From: Streptomyces mangrovisoli
Lineage (GTDB): Bacteria; Actinomycetota; Actinomycetes; Streptomycetales; Streptomycetaceae
Direction of reading: 5' to 3'
DNA length: 61,583 nucleotides
Assembly (NCBI RefSeq): GCF_000974985.2
Contig: NZ_LAVA02000107.1
Location: 1 to 61,583, forward strand
This document shows positions 7,491 to 16,467 of this stretch, one piece after another. Within the stretch, counting starts at the first letter, position 1; every line of letters starts with the position of its first letter. Position numbers and translations under genes: made by a program. The notes beneath the pieces are model-generated. The model searched no databases and had not been told where the DNA came from. It saw nothing but the letters and a program-made list of their open reading frames with translations.

Positions 7491-9638
7491 GTGAACCAGT
7501 CCGCGCAAGCACGGCCCCCGTCGGGTGCGGTGAGCCTCGCACAGTCCTCCCCCACCGTCGGCTCGTTCCGCGAGCGGGACGGGCTGCTGGAGTGGAGCGG
7601 CCGTCAGGAGACCGTACGGATCGAGCCGTGGGGCCCGGACGCGGTCCGGGTGCGCGCCCGGCTCGGCGGCCCGGTCCTCGACGGCCTGCCGGGCGCACTG
7701 CTCGACGACGCCCCGGCCGCCGCGGACTCCGCGGGGCCGCCCGCCGCCGGGGACTCGGCGGGGGCGCCCCCCGCCCCGGCCTCCCCCGAGGCGCCCACAG
7801 CGCCACCCGCCACCGGGACGACCGGCGTCGAGGTGACCGACGCCGGGGCCAGGATCACCGTCGGCGCGCTCACCGCGGAGATCAGCCCCGAGGGCATGAT
7901 CCGCTTTCTGCGCACCGAGGACGGCGCCGAACTGCTCGCCGAGCAGCGGGCCCACTTCTGGTGGCCGGGCGCGCGCCTCTACACCCCCGCCGGGGGCGGC
8001 TCGCACCGCCTGGAACAGCGTTTCGCGGCCTACGACGGCGAGCGGCTGTACGGCCTCGGCCAGCACCAGCACGGGCACCTCGACCAGAAGGGCCTGGTCG
8101 TCGACCTCGTGCAGCGCAACACCGAGGTCGCGGTGCCGGTGCTGACCTCCAGCCGCGGCTACACCCTGCTGTGGAACAACCCGGCGATCGGCCGGGTCGA
8201 GCTCGCGGGCAACGGCACCCGCTGGGTGGCGGACGCGGCGCGCCAGATCGACTACTGGATCACCGCGGGCACCCCCGCCGACGGTCAGCGCCGCTACAGC
8301 GCGGCGACCGGCCGTACGCCCATGCTGCCGGAGTGGGCGGCGGGCTTCTGGCAGTGCAAGCTGCGCTACCGCACCCAGGACGAACTCCTCGCCGTGGCAC
8401 GGGAGTACAAGCGGCGCGAGCTGCCGATCAGCGCGATCGTCTGCGACTTCTTCCACTGGACGCAGCTGGGCGAGTGGCGGTTCGACCCGGCCGAGTGGCC
8501 CGACCCGGCGGCGATGGTCGAGGAGTTGCGGGACCTCGGCATCGAACTGGTCGTCTCCGTCTGGCCGTCGGTGTCCCCGCTGTCCGAGAACCACGGGCCG
8601 ATGGAGCAGCGCGGTCACTTCATCGGCACCGAGTACGGCCCGCTCGCGCACGCCGACTGGCCGGACAAGGGCGTCGACTCGACCGTGCAGGTGGCGTTCT
8701 ACGACGCCACCCACCCCGGGGCGCGGGACTTCGTGTGGTCGAGGGTGCGGGACAACTACCTGACGCCGTACGGCATCCGGGCGTTCTGGCTGGACGCGTG
8801 CGAGCCCGAGATCAAGCCGGGCTTCCAGGAGAACCTGCGCTACTGGGCGGGCCCCGGCCCGGAGGTCGGCAACCTGTACCCGCGGGAGAACTCCCGCACC
8901 TTTTACGACGGGCTGCGCGAGACCGGCGAGGACGGGGTGATCACCCTCAACCGGTCGGCGTGGGCGGGCAGTCAGCGCTACGGCGCCGCGCTGTGGTCGG
9001 GCGACATCGGCACCGACTTCGCGACCCTGCGCCGGCAGATCGCCGCCGGCCTCAACACCGGCCTGTCCGGCATCCCCTGGTGGAACACGGACATCGGCGG
9101 CTTCCACGGCGGCGACCCGGACGACCCGGCGTACCGCGAAGTCCTGGTCCGCTGGTTCCAGTTCGGCGCGCTCTCCCCGCTGATGCGGCTGCACGGCTTC
9201 CGCGCGCCGGGGATGCCGTTGGGCCCGGACATGACCGGCGGCCCCAACGAGGTGTGGTCCTACGGCGCCGAGGCGGGCGCGATCCTGGAGCGTTACCTGC
9301 GGCTGCGCGAACGTCTGCGGCCGTACCTCCTGAAGGTGATGCGGCAGGCGCACGAGGAGGGGCTGCCGGTGATGCGGCCGCTGTTCCTGGAGTTCCCCGA
9401 CGACCAGGCGGCCTGGACGGTGGACGACGCCTATCTGCTGGGCCGGGACCTGCTGGTGGCGCCGGTGCTGACGGCGGGCGCCACGGCCCGCACGGCGTAC
9501 CTGCCGGCGGGCGCCTGGTGGACGGACGCGTGGACGGGAGAGTCGTACGAGGGCGGTACGGCCGTCACGGTCGACGCGCCGCTGGACCGCATCCCGCTGT
9601 TCCTGCGGGACGGGGCGCGGCTGCCGGTCGCCGAGTAG
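7491..9638 (+). CDS. Glycoside hydrolase family 31 (alpha-glucosidase/alpha-xylosidase type)
   Basis: This retaining alpha-glycosidase has 715 residues and no clear signal peptide, so it is probably cytoplasmic. GH31 landmarks are WAAGFWQCKLRYRTQDE, the nucleophile Asp435 in FWLDACEPE, the acid/base Asp505 in WSGDIGTDF, and PWWNTDIGGF. The WLDACEPE form resembles alpha-xylosidase-type GH31 enzymes more than classic maltases, but specificity is inferred. A Pro/Ala/Gly-rich insert of about 40 residues (roughly 75-115) interrupts the N-terminal beta domain. The GTG start has AGGAG 8 nt upstream. The gene is probably co-transcribed with and controlled by the LacI regulator. No sugar transporter is adjacent. 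Confidence 0.93.
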   Translation: MNQSAQARPPSGAVSLAQSSPTVGSFRERDGLLEWSGRQETVRIEPWGPDAVRVRARLGGPVLDGLPGALLDDAPAAADSAGPPAAGDSAGAPPAPASPEAPTAPPATGTTGVEVTDAGARITVGALTAEISPEGMIRFLRTEDGAELLAEQRAHFWWPGARLYTPAGGGSHRLEQRFAAYDGERLYGLGQHQHGHLDQKGLVVDLVQRNTEVAVPVLTSSRGYTLLWNNPAIGRVELAGNGTRWVADAARQIDYWITAGTPADGQRRYSAATGRTPMLPEWAAGFWQCKLRYRTQDELLAVAREYKRRELPISAIVCDFFHWTQLGEWRFDPAEWPDPAAMVEELRDLGIELVVSVWPSVSPLSENHGPMEQRGHFIGTEYGPLAHADWPDKGVDSTVQVAFYDATHPGARDFVWSRVRDNYLTPYGIRAFWLDACEPEIKPGFQENLRYWAGPGPEVGNLYPRENSRTFYDGLRETGEDGVITLNRSAWAGSQRYGAALWSGDIGTDFATLRRQIAAGLNTGLSGIPWWNTDIGGFHGGDPDDPAYREVLVRWFQFGALSPLMRLHGFRAPGMPLGPDMTGGPNEVWSYGAEAGAILERYLRLRERLRPYLLKVMRQAHEEGLPVMRPLFLEFPDDQAAWTVDDAYLLGRDLLVAPVLTAGATARTAYLPAGAWWTDAWTGESYEGGTAVTVDAPLDRIPLFLRDGARLPVAE

Positions 9639-9652
9639 GACGGGTCCGGAGA

Positions 9653-9701
9653 ACGGCCGACGGCCGGAGCCCCCGCACAGCGGGCTCCGGCCGTCGGCCG
9701 T
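9653..9701. terminator. Bidirectional terminator, perfect 20-bp stem
   Basis: The arms at 9653-9672 and 9682-9701 are perfectly complementary, with a 9-nt loop. The hairpin lies between the convergent GH31 and aldehyde dehydrogenase genes and can serve both. Confidence 0.85.
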
Positions 9702-9739
9702 GGTGGAGCGGTTCCGGGTCAGGCCGGACCGCTCCGGGA

Positions 9740-11188
9740 TCAGAGCGCGAGACCCGTGAGGACCAGCACGCGCTCGTAGGTGTAGTCGTCCATCGCGAAC
9801 TTCACGCCCTCGCGGCCGACACCGGACTTCTTGGCGCCGCCGTAGGGCATCTGGTCGGCGCGGTAGGACGGCACGTCGCCGACGACCACGCCGCCGACCT
9901 CCAGCGCCCGGTGGGCGCGGAAGGCGACCTGGAGGTCGTGGGTGAACACGCCCGCCTGGAGGCCGTACTTGGACTCGTTGACCGCGGCGAACGCGGCGGC
10001 CTCGCTGTCCACCTTCTGCACGGTGAGAACCGGTCCGAAGACCTCCTCGCAGGCGAGGGTGGCGCCGGCCGGGACGTCCGTGAGGACGGTCGGCGCGTAG
10101 GAGGCGCCGTCCCGCTTGCCGCCGGTGAGCAGGTTGGCACCCGCGTCCACGGCCTCCTGGACCCAGGACTCGACGCGCTGCGCGGCGGCCTCGCTGACCA
10201 GCGGGCCGACGTCGGTGGTCGCGTCCGAGGGGTCGCCGGTGACCTGCGCCTCGACGGCGGCGACGATGCGCGGCAGCAGCCGGTCGTACACCGACGCGTC
10301 CGCGATCACGCGCTGCACCGAGATGCAGGACTGGCCGCCCTGGTAGTTGGAGAAGGTCGCGATGCGGGTCGCGGCCCAGTCGAGGTCGGCGTCGCTCGCG
10401 AAGTCGGCGAGGACGACGGCCGCGCCGTTGCCGCCGAGCTCCAGGGTGACGTGCTTGCGCGGCACCGAGTCCATGATCGCGTAGCCGACCGTCTCGGAGC
10501 CGGTGAAGGAGATGACCGGGAGGCGCTCGTCCTGGACGAGGGCGGGCATCTTGTCGTTGGCGACCGGCAGGATGTTCCAGGAGCCGGCCGGCAGCTCGGT
10601 CTCGGCCAGCAGCTCGCCGAGGATCAGGCCGGAGAGCGGGGTGGCGGGCGCCGGCTTGAGGATGATCGGGGCGCCGGCCGCGATCGCCGGGGCGATCTTG
10701 TGGGCGCACAGGTTGAGCGGGAAGTTGAACGGCGCGATGCCGAGCACGACGCCCTTCGGGAAGCGGCGGGTGAGCGCGAGGCGGCCCTGGCCGCCGGCGT
10801 CGGTGTCCAGGCGCTGGGCCTCGCCGCCGTTGAAGCGGCGGGCCTCCTCGGCGGCGAACCGGAACACCGAGACGGCACGGCCGACCTCGCCGCGGGCCCA
10901 CTTGATCGGCTTGCCGTTCTCGGCGGAGATCAGCTGGGCGATCTCCTCGGTGCGCTCGGTCAGGCGCTTGCTGACGTGGTCCAGGGCGGCGGCGCGCACG
11001 TGGGCGGGGGTGGCGGCGAACTCGTCCCGTACCGCGTGGGCGGCGGCCACGGCCTCCTCGACCTGGGCGTCGGTCGGCACGCCGACCTTGCCGACCAGGC
11101 GTCCGTCCCAGGGGGACGTGACGTCGAAGGTGTCCTCGCCGGTGGCCTGGCGGCCGGCGAGCCAGAAGGCGTGGGTGGTGGAAGTCAT
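9740..11188 (-). CDS. NAD(P)-dependent aldehyde dehydrogenase (possible succinate-semialdehyde dehydrogenase)
   Basis: This soluble aldehyde dehydrogenase of 482 residues oxidises an aldehyde to the acid. The catalytic Cys288 lies in GGQSCIS and the general base Glu250 in TLELGGNGA; the cofactor segment reads ILKPAPATPLS, with ISFTGSETVG after it. The frame is open far upstream, but the ATG at 11188 (MTSTTHAFWL) gives the normal family length. It is followed on the same strand, upstream, by a PucR regulator and then a gabT region, so conversion of succinate semialdehyde from GABA is plausible. The GQSC sequence does not settle the substrate. Confidence 0.9.
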   Translation of the reverse strand: MTSTTHAFWLAGRQATGEDTFDVTSPWDGRLVGKVGVPTDAQVEEAVAAAHAVRDEFAATPAHVRAAALDHVSKRLTERTEEIAQLISAENGKPIKWARGEVGRAVSVFRFAAEEARRFNGGEAQRLDTDAGGQGRLALTRRFPKGVVLGIAPFNFPLNLCAHKIAPAIAAGAPIILKPAPATPLSGLILGELLAETELPAGSWNILPVANDKMPALVQDERLPVISFTGSETVGYAIMDSVPRKHVTLELGGNGAAVVLADFASDADLDWAATRIATFSNYQGGQSCISVQRVIADASVYDRLLPRIVAAVEAQVTGDPSDATTDVGPLVSEAAAQRVESWVQEAVDAGANLLTGGKRDGASYAPTVLTDVPAGATLACEEVFGPVLTVQKVDSEAAAFAAVNESKYGLQAGVFTHDLQVAFRAHRALEVGGVVVGDVPSYRADQMPYGGAKKSGVGREGVKFAMDDYTYERVLVLTGLAL

Positions 11189-11295
11189 GTGCGAGTCCCG
11201 GCCCTTCCGCGTCGTTGGGGTGCGTGGTGTACGGGGTCCACGGTAGGTGGGCTTCGGCGGGTGGGGGTTTGTCCGGGCCGTACCAGTGCGGTGCC

Positions 11296-11315
11296 GTGCC
11301 ACTCCGGTTTGGCAC
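11296..11315. promoter_or_regulatory. Inverted repeat upstream of the aldehyde dehydrogenase gene
   Basis: GTGCCA-N8-TGGCAC lies 107 nt upstream of the ATG at 11188. The spacing of arms (14 bp centre to centre) suits a dimeric regulator, and the adjacent PucR protein is a candidate. No promoter elements were firmly recognised beside it. Confidence 0.3.
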
Positions 11316-11371
11316 ACGGGGCCCACTCCGTGGGGGTCGGCTTTTCGGGTGCCGGCACCCGCCGCCCGTCC

Positions 11372-11783
11372 GCGCAGTTCCCCGCGCCCCTGGGGTGGGG
11401 ACAGCCCGGACTGCACGCTCGGGCGCATCGTGCCCGTCCGCGCAGTTCCCCGCGCCCCTTGACGGACACAGCCCGGATTGCACCCTCGGGCGCGTCGTGC
11501 CCGTTCGCGCAGTTCCCCGCGCCCCTTGACGGGCACAGCCCGGATTGCACCCCTCAGGCGCATCGTGGCTGAGCGCGCAGTTCCCCGCGCCCCTTGACGG
11601 GCACAGCCCGGATTGCACCCCTCAGGCGCATCGTGGCTGAGCGCGCAGTTCCCCGCGCCCCTTGCGGGGCGAGGCTCAGGCCGCCCCCTCAGGGGCGCGG
11701 GGAACTGCGCGACCAGCCCACCACCACCCGCAGAGACCCAGAGGCCTCAGACCCACCCACCCCAGGGGCGCGGGGAACTGCGC
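11372..11783. repeat. Tandem array of the dispersed element (five units, 67-68 bp period) plus two inverted copies
   Basis: GCGCAGTTCCCCGCGCCCC occurs at 11372, 11440, 11507, 11575 and 11643 in one orientation, then in reverse at 11692-11710 and 11765-11783. The intervening 49 nt are also repeated; the last two units (11526-11593 and 11594-11661) are identical over 68 bp. This occupies most of the 615-nt gap 11189-11803, where I see no gene. It lies immediately downstream of the PucR stop codon. Confidence 0.9.
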
Positions 11784-11803
11784 GAACGGGCGAGGCGGGT
11801 GGG

Positions 11804-13474
11804 CTAGCTCGGGGACGCTGTTTTCAGGGCCAGCCAGAGTTCCATGCGGACGTCCGGGTCGTCGAGGGAGCGGCCGAGGATCTCCTCGACCCGCCGCATC
11901 CGGTACCGCAACGTGTGCCGGTGCACCCCGAGGTCCGCCGCGGCCGCGTCCCACTGCCCGTGCCGCGACAGCCACGCCCGCAGCGAGGCGACGAGGTCAC
12001 CCCGCCCCGTCGCGTCGTGCGCGTACAGCGGCCGCAGCAGCCCGTCCGCGAACGCCCGCACCGCGTCGTCCGCGAGCAACGGCAGCACCGACCCCGCGGC
12101 CAGCTGCTCGTGCTCCACGTAGACCCGCCCCCGCCGCCGCGCCACCGACAGCGCCTGCTCGGCGTGCTTGTACGCGGCGGCCGCGGCGATCGGCCCGACC
12201 GGCGCGGACACGCCGACCACGAGCTCGTCGTCCTCGCCGGCCCGCTCGCGCACACCCGAGGCGCGGGCCGCCTCCAGGGCCGTCGCGTACTGGCCGCAGG
12301 CCGCAACGGCGGCCCCGCCGTCCGCGCCGAGCACCACGAGCCGCTGCCCGTCGGGCACCACGAGCACGGCCTCGCCGGAGCGGGCGGCGGCCGCCTCCAC
12401 GGTCTCGGCGAGCCCGGCGAGCGGGTCGCCGCCGGAGTCGGCGGCGGCGAGCAGCGCCGCCGAGGACCGGCTCGCCGGCTCGGCCGGACCGCGCGCGTGC
12501 GCGTCGGCGTGGGCGCGCGCGGCCGACGCGGACGCGGACTCGGCGACGACGATCCGGAAGGGCGCGTCCAGCAGCCCCCCGTACAGGTCCCCGGCGACGG
12601 TGCGCGCGTGGTCGGGCTCCCCGGCGAGCAGCATCCTGAGCACGGCCGCGCCGACGCGCAGTTCGGCCGCGTGCAGCGAGCGCGAGCGCTCGGTGGTGAG
12701 GGTGAGCAGGGCGATCGCGGAGTGCAGGGCGTAGCGCTCGGCGGTGCCGAGGGCGGCCGCGGTGCCGACGGCGAGCGCGGCCCGCGGCCTGCGCCCGGTG
12801 CCGAGGGAGTGCAGTTCGACCCGGTCCTCGTGTTCGGGGCCGCCGACGACCGCCGAGGCGGGCGCGGGCCGTTCCCGCAGCCGCTCGATCTCGGCGGTGA
12901 GCCGGGCGGCCCGCCGGCCCGCCCACTCCGGCGCGGCCGCGACGACGGCGCCCGAGGCGTCGTAGAGCGCGGCCCAGCCGTCGACCTGTCCGGCGAGCAC
13001 GGCGAGCAGCCCCTCGGGGCCCGCCGTCAGCGCCTGCCGGGTGAGTTCGCGCTGGGCGGCGAATCCGGCGGTGACGGCGCGGTACTGGTCGGCGGCGATC
13101 GCCGCGGAGACGGCCTTGCTGATGGCGAGGAACGGGGTGCGCCGGGGCACTTCGAGCAGCGGCAGGCCCTCCTGCCCGGCGGCCGCGACGAGCGCCTCGG
13201 GGATGTCGTCGTAGTTGACGCCGACCGCGAAGCCGAGCCCCACCACCCCGGCGCCGACCAGCCGCTTCACATAGCGGCCCATGGCCTCGGGGTCCTCGGC
13301 GTCCAGCTTGAGCGCGGTGATCAGCAGCAGCTCCCCGCCCTCCATGTACGGCACGGGGTCGGCGAGCTCGCTGACGTGTGCCCAGCGGACGGGGACGTCC
13401 AGGCGGTCCTCGCCGGCCCGCACGGTCAGCTTGAGCGCGGAGTGGTGGACGAGCGAGGCGAGCGTGGGAGGCAT
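11804..13474 (-). CDS. PucR-family transcriptional regulator
   Basis: The product is 556 residues. The N terminus carries the PucR sensor domain (MPPTLASLVHHSALKL... ALVAAAGQEGLPLLEVP). A long middle region follows. The C-terminal helix-turn-helix of the PucR/CdaR type is AAADLGVHRHTLRYRMRRVEEILGR near residue 515. The ATG at 13474 is chosen because the protein then begins exactly at the conserved domain. PucR proteins often regulate purine, GABA or proline breakdown; an aldehyde dehydrogenase lies downstream and gabT is nearby, so control of GABA genes is inferred. Confidence 0.92.
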   Translation of the reverse strand: MPPTLASLVHHSALKLTVRAGEDRLDVPVRWAHVSELADPVPYMEGGELLLITALKLDAEDPEAMGRYVKRLVGAGVVGLGFAVGVNYDDIPEALVAAAGQEGLPLLEVPRRTPFLAISKAVSAAIAADQYRAVTAGFAAQRELTRQALTAGPEGLLAVLAGQVDGWAALYDASGAVVAAAPEWAGRRAARLTAEIERLRERPAPASAVVGGPEHEDRVELHSLGTGRRPRAALAVGTAAALGTAERYALHSAIALLTLTTERSRSLHAAELRVGAAVLRMLLAGEPDHARTVAGDLYGGLLDAPFRIVVAESASASAARAHADAHARGPAEPASRSSAALLAAADSGGDPLAGLAETVEAAAARSGEAVLVVPDGQRLVVLGADGGAAVAACGQYATALEAARASGVRERAGEDDELVVGVSAPVGPIAAAAAYKHAEQALSVARRRGRVYVEHEQLAAGSVLPLLADDAVRAFADGLLRPLYAHDATGRGDLVASLRAWLSRHGQWDAAAADLGVHRHTLRYRMRRVEEILGRSLDDPDVRMELWLALKTASPS

Positions 13475-13686
13475 GGGGCCTTCAGGTCGGCGGGGATCGA
13501 CGAGGGACCGGCGGGCGGTCGGCTGGGATGCGGGGCGGTCGGCGGTACGGCCGTACCGCCCCGTGATCTCTTGGCCGTCGCGTATGAACGGCCTGTGCCG
13601 ATTCTGCCTCACCGTACGGTCACCGTGCGCGCCGATGTGCGAAGGCACGGCCGGGGCGGATGCACCGGACCGGCGCGCACCGGGCC

Positions 13687-13739
13687 GTGCCCGGCGCGCG
13701 GCCCTGTGCCCGGCGCGCGGCACCGTGCCCGGCGCGCGG
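13687..13739. repeat. Three tandem copies of a 15-bp word, 19-bp period
   Basis: GTGCCCGGCGCGCGG occurs at 13687-13701, 13706-13720 and 13725-13739, with 4-nt spacers. It lies between the PucR start and the stop of the ATPase gene (13748). The remaining bases of 13475-13747 show no gene. Confidence 0.85.
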
Positions 13740-13747
13740 GGCCCCGC

Positions 13748-16171
13748 TCAGCTCCGCAGGTCCACCAGGGACGGCGGGGCGTGCTCGCCCTGCGCGTCGG
13801 TCAGGGAGAGCACCGCGTGGCCCGGCGGCACCTCGTGGGCGAGTTCGGACGCGGACCACCGCTCCCGTTCCACCTGGCGCACGGTGACCGCCTCCGTGGT
13901 GACCGCCTTGCCGGTGACCAGCTTGCGCAGGGCGTGGATGGCCCGGGTCATGGGCTGGTCGGCGAAGACGGTGTGCTGGGCGACGTCCCGGGTCTCCACC
14001 CAGGCGGTGCCCCACGCCTGCGCGAAGCGGCTGCCGTCCCAGGTGGTGACCCCGGCGAGGGCCATACGGCAGCCGACGGCGCCGTAGAGCGGGCCGTGCA
14101 GGGTCTCGGGCACGTCGCCGACGGTGCGCAGGGCGAGCACGACGCCCGCGTTCTCGGTGCGCAGCCCCTGGATGCGGCGGACGGCGCCGGGGGTGACCGT
14201 GCCGGTGGCGTCGTCGAGGACGAGGGCGGCGAAGTGGCTGGTGTCGCGGCCGCGCACGACGGCGGAGAACTGGGCGAGGAGCAGCCGGGCGATCAGCCGT
14301 GCGGCCTCCTCGTGGCCGTGCTCGGGCAGGTCGACACGGACCCGCAGCGGATGGTGGGCGACGGCGCGCAGCGAGAACGGCCGGGCGCCGGCGTCCCGGG
14401 CCGCGCTCGCGCCGAAGAAGCCCGCGAAGGCCGGCCGGTCGAGCAGCGCGAGCCGGTCCGCGAGGGCCGGGCCGGGGTCGGCGGCGGTGCCGGTCTGCCG
14501 CAGCCGGGCGTCGAGTTCGCGGCGCATGACGGCGTGCTCGTCGGCCATGAGGGCGTCCCGCAGCCGGGTCAGCGCGGCGGGCTCGCCCTCCAGCAGGTCG
14601 CGCAGTTCGGGCAGGTCGGGGAAGCGTCCGAAGGCGGCCCGGTGCGGGCCGAGGAGCTGGGCGAGCGCGGTGGTGGCCCGCTCGGCGGAGACGGACTCCA
14701 GGTCGCCCGCGAGGGCCTCGGCGAGGAACGCCGCGGCCTCGTCGGGGTCCTCGGAGTCGGCGTAGGGGTCGAGGTCGTGGACGGAGTCGGTGTGGCCGAC
14801 CCGGACCAGCACGTCGAAGGACGCGTCGGGGCCGAGCGGGGTGGCGGCCGCGCCGACCGCGACGACGGCGCAGCGCCGGGTCAGCGCCTGGAGCGCGAGG
14901 GACTCGACGACGGGGGCGATCACCTTGCGGGTCTTGCCGGAGCCGGCCGGGCCCACGACGAGCAGCGAGGTGGCGAGGGTGTCGGGGCCGAGCGCGGCGC
15001 CGGCGCCGCGGTAGGCGGCCGGGGTGCGTTCGGCGGGGGCCCACTGCCCGATCCGCACCTGCCGGGTGAGCACGTCGTGGGCGGCGGCGCGGGCGGGCAG
15101 GTCGCGGTCGCCGGAGGGGTGGGTCCAGGCGGCGGCGCCGTGCCGGAGCACGGTCTCGGTGAAGGTGGCGATCCGGGCGTGCCGGCGGGCCCCGTTCCAG
15201 GCGTGGGTGACGCGGGCGCAGTCGACGTCGTTCATCCGGCCGGCGAGCACCTCGGCGGTGAGCAGGTCGGCGGCGGCCTGCTGTCCTGCCTCGCGCAGCT
15301 GGGGCCACCGGGCCGGCTTGTCCTCCTCGGCGGGCTCGGGGACGCCCGCGGCGCGGGCGCGGCGGGCGGCCAGGGCGTCGCGGACCAGGGACCGCCAGCC
15401 GCCGATGCGGGCGAAGGGCCACAGCACCAGCAGGGTGATGAGGGCGTAGAGGCCGTCGGTGAAGAGCCGGGAGGTGAAGACGTCGTAGCCGCCGGTGACG
15501 AGGACCACGAGGGAGAAGACCGGGTCGACGACGGGCAGCGGGTCCCAGCCGACGCCGGGGAAGGCGTCCGGGAAGACGAAGCTGAGGGTGATCAGGGCGC
15601 CGAGCGCGGCGAACAGGGCGCGCGCGGGCTGCGCGCGGCGGGTGACGACGTGCCGGACGATCTCGGGCCAGGCGCCGAGGCGGCCCATGGTCCACACGAG
15701 CAGCGCGAAGAAGACGCCGTCGGCGACGGTGACGGCCTCGACGCCCTTGCCCTTGGGGGTGCTGGTGCCGCCCCACCACCAGTCGGAGGGGGTGAACAGC
15801 CGGATGACCGCCCACTGGTAGGGGATGCTGCCGTGCCGCCACAGGGACCAGATGAGCAGCGCGGCGACCAGCGGGACCAGCAGGCCGACGATGGTGACCG
15901 GGGAGAGCCGGCCGCGGCCCGACGTCGGCCGTGGCGCGCGGTAGCCGTGGCGCCAGATGCCGGGGCCGGCGGCGGGGCGGGGCGCGTCGAGCCAGTCCGC
16001 GACGGGTGTCCGCGGGCCGTGGGCCGGTCCGCCCGCGGCCGGGGGCGCGGTCGGCCGGGACGGTGTCCTGGGCGCCTCCTTCGGCATCGGCGGACCGTCG
16101 GCCGGCCCCGCCGGACGCGGCACGGGGTTGGCGTGTGTGCCCCGCGCGTCCTGCGTCCCGTCGCTCTCCAT
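13748..16171 (-). CDS. Membrane-anchored VirD4/TraG-like ATP-binding protein
   Basis: This is a protein of 807 residues without a certain function. A hydrophilic, Pro-rich N terminus (about 1-90) precedes four or so membrane segments between roughly 100 and 250 (such as VTIVGLLVPLVAALLIW and ALFAALGALITLSFVF). The Walker A sequence GPAGSGKTRKV lies near residue 410, and a Walker B-like AALVLDDATG is followed by a VirD4-style region (RRIQGLRTENAGVVLALRTV). The acidic pair is DD instead of the usual DE. The architecture resembles type IV coupling proteins, but no relaxase or other transfer gene is nearby. It could be an ATPase recruited to a cell-envelope job. Confidence 0.8.
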   Translation of the reverse strand: MESDGTQDARGTHANPVPRPAGPADGPPMPKEAPRTPSRPTAPPAAGGPAHGPRTPVADWLDAPRPAAGPGIWRHGYRAPRPTSGRGRLSPVTIVGLLVPLVAALLIWSLWRHGSIPYQWAVIRLFTPSDWWWGGTSTPKGKGVEAVTVADGVFFALLVWTMGRLGAWPEIVRHVVTRRAQPARALFAALGALITLSFVFPDAFPGVGWDPLPVVDPVFSLVVLVTGGYDVFTSRLFTDGLYALITLLVLWPFARIGGWRSLVRDALAARRARAAGVPEPAEEDKPARWPQLREAGQQAAADLLTAEVLAGRMNDVDCARVTHAWNGARRHARIATFTETVLRHGAAAWTHPSGDRDLPARAAAHDVLTRQVRIGQWAPAERTPAAYRGAGAALGPDTLATSLLVVGPAGSGKTRKVIAPVVESLALQALTRRCAVVAVGAAATPLGPDASFDVLVRVGHTDSVHDLDPYADSEDPDEAAAFLAEALAGDLESVSAERATTALAQLLGPHRAAFGRFPDLPELRDLLEGEPAALTRLRDALMADEHAVMRRELDARLRQTGTAADPGPALADRLALLDRPAFAGFFGASAARDAGARPFSLRAVAHHPLRVRVDLPEHGHEEAARLIARLLLAQFSAVVRGRDTSHFAALVLDDATGTVTPGAVRRIQGLRTENAGVVLALRTVGDVPETLHGPLYGAVGCRMALAGVTTWDGSRFAQAWGTAWVETRDVAQHTVFADQPMTRAIHALRKLVTGKAVTTEAVTVRQVERERWSASELAHEVPPGHAVLSLTDAQGEHAPPSLVDLRS

Positions 16172-16467
16172 CGCCTGCGCCCCCTGACCAGCCGCTCCGT
16201 CACCCGTCCGCGGGCCAATCTAACGCCACGGCAAGGGGAGTTCACCGATGGCGCGGCCCCGCGTCGGTGTGCCGTCCTGTCCGATCCGGGTCCGCTCTAT
16301 GTCCACGGCGGACAACCGGGGTCGCGGACAACGCCCACATGGAGCATGCCCAGCTCCCGCTCCCCGTCCTAGCCTGCGAGAAAAGAAGGAAAGCGTCCGA
16401 AAAACGCCCACCCGGAATTCCCGCGCCGCCGGGAGACCGGGTACGCAAGATCTTCAGGGAGCCCCCC

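Noticed and set aside
11372..11783. CRISPR array
   Set aside because: The intervening segments are repeats themselves, the repeat is self-inverting across the region, and no cas genes are near.
15931..16467. N-terminal extension of GabT
   Set aside because: It is antisense to the ATPase gene, lacks aminotransferase similarity, and a good ribosome site precedes the ATG at 16468.
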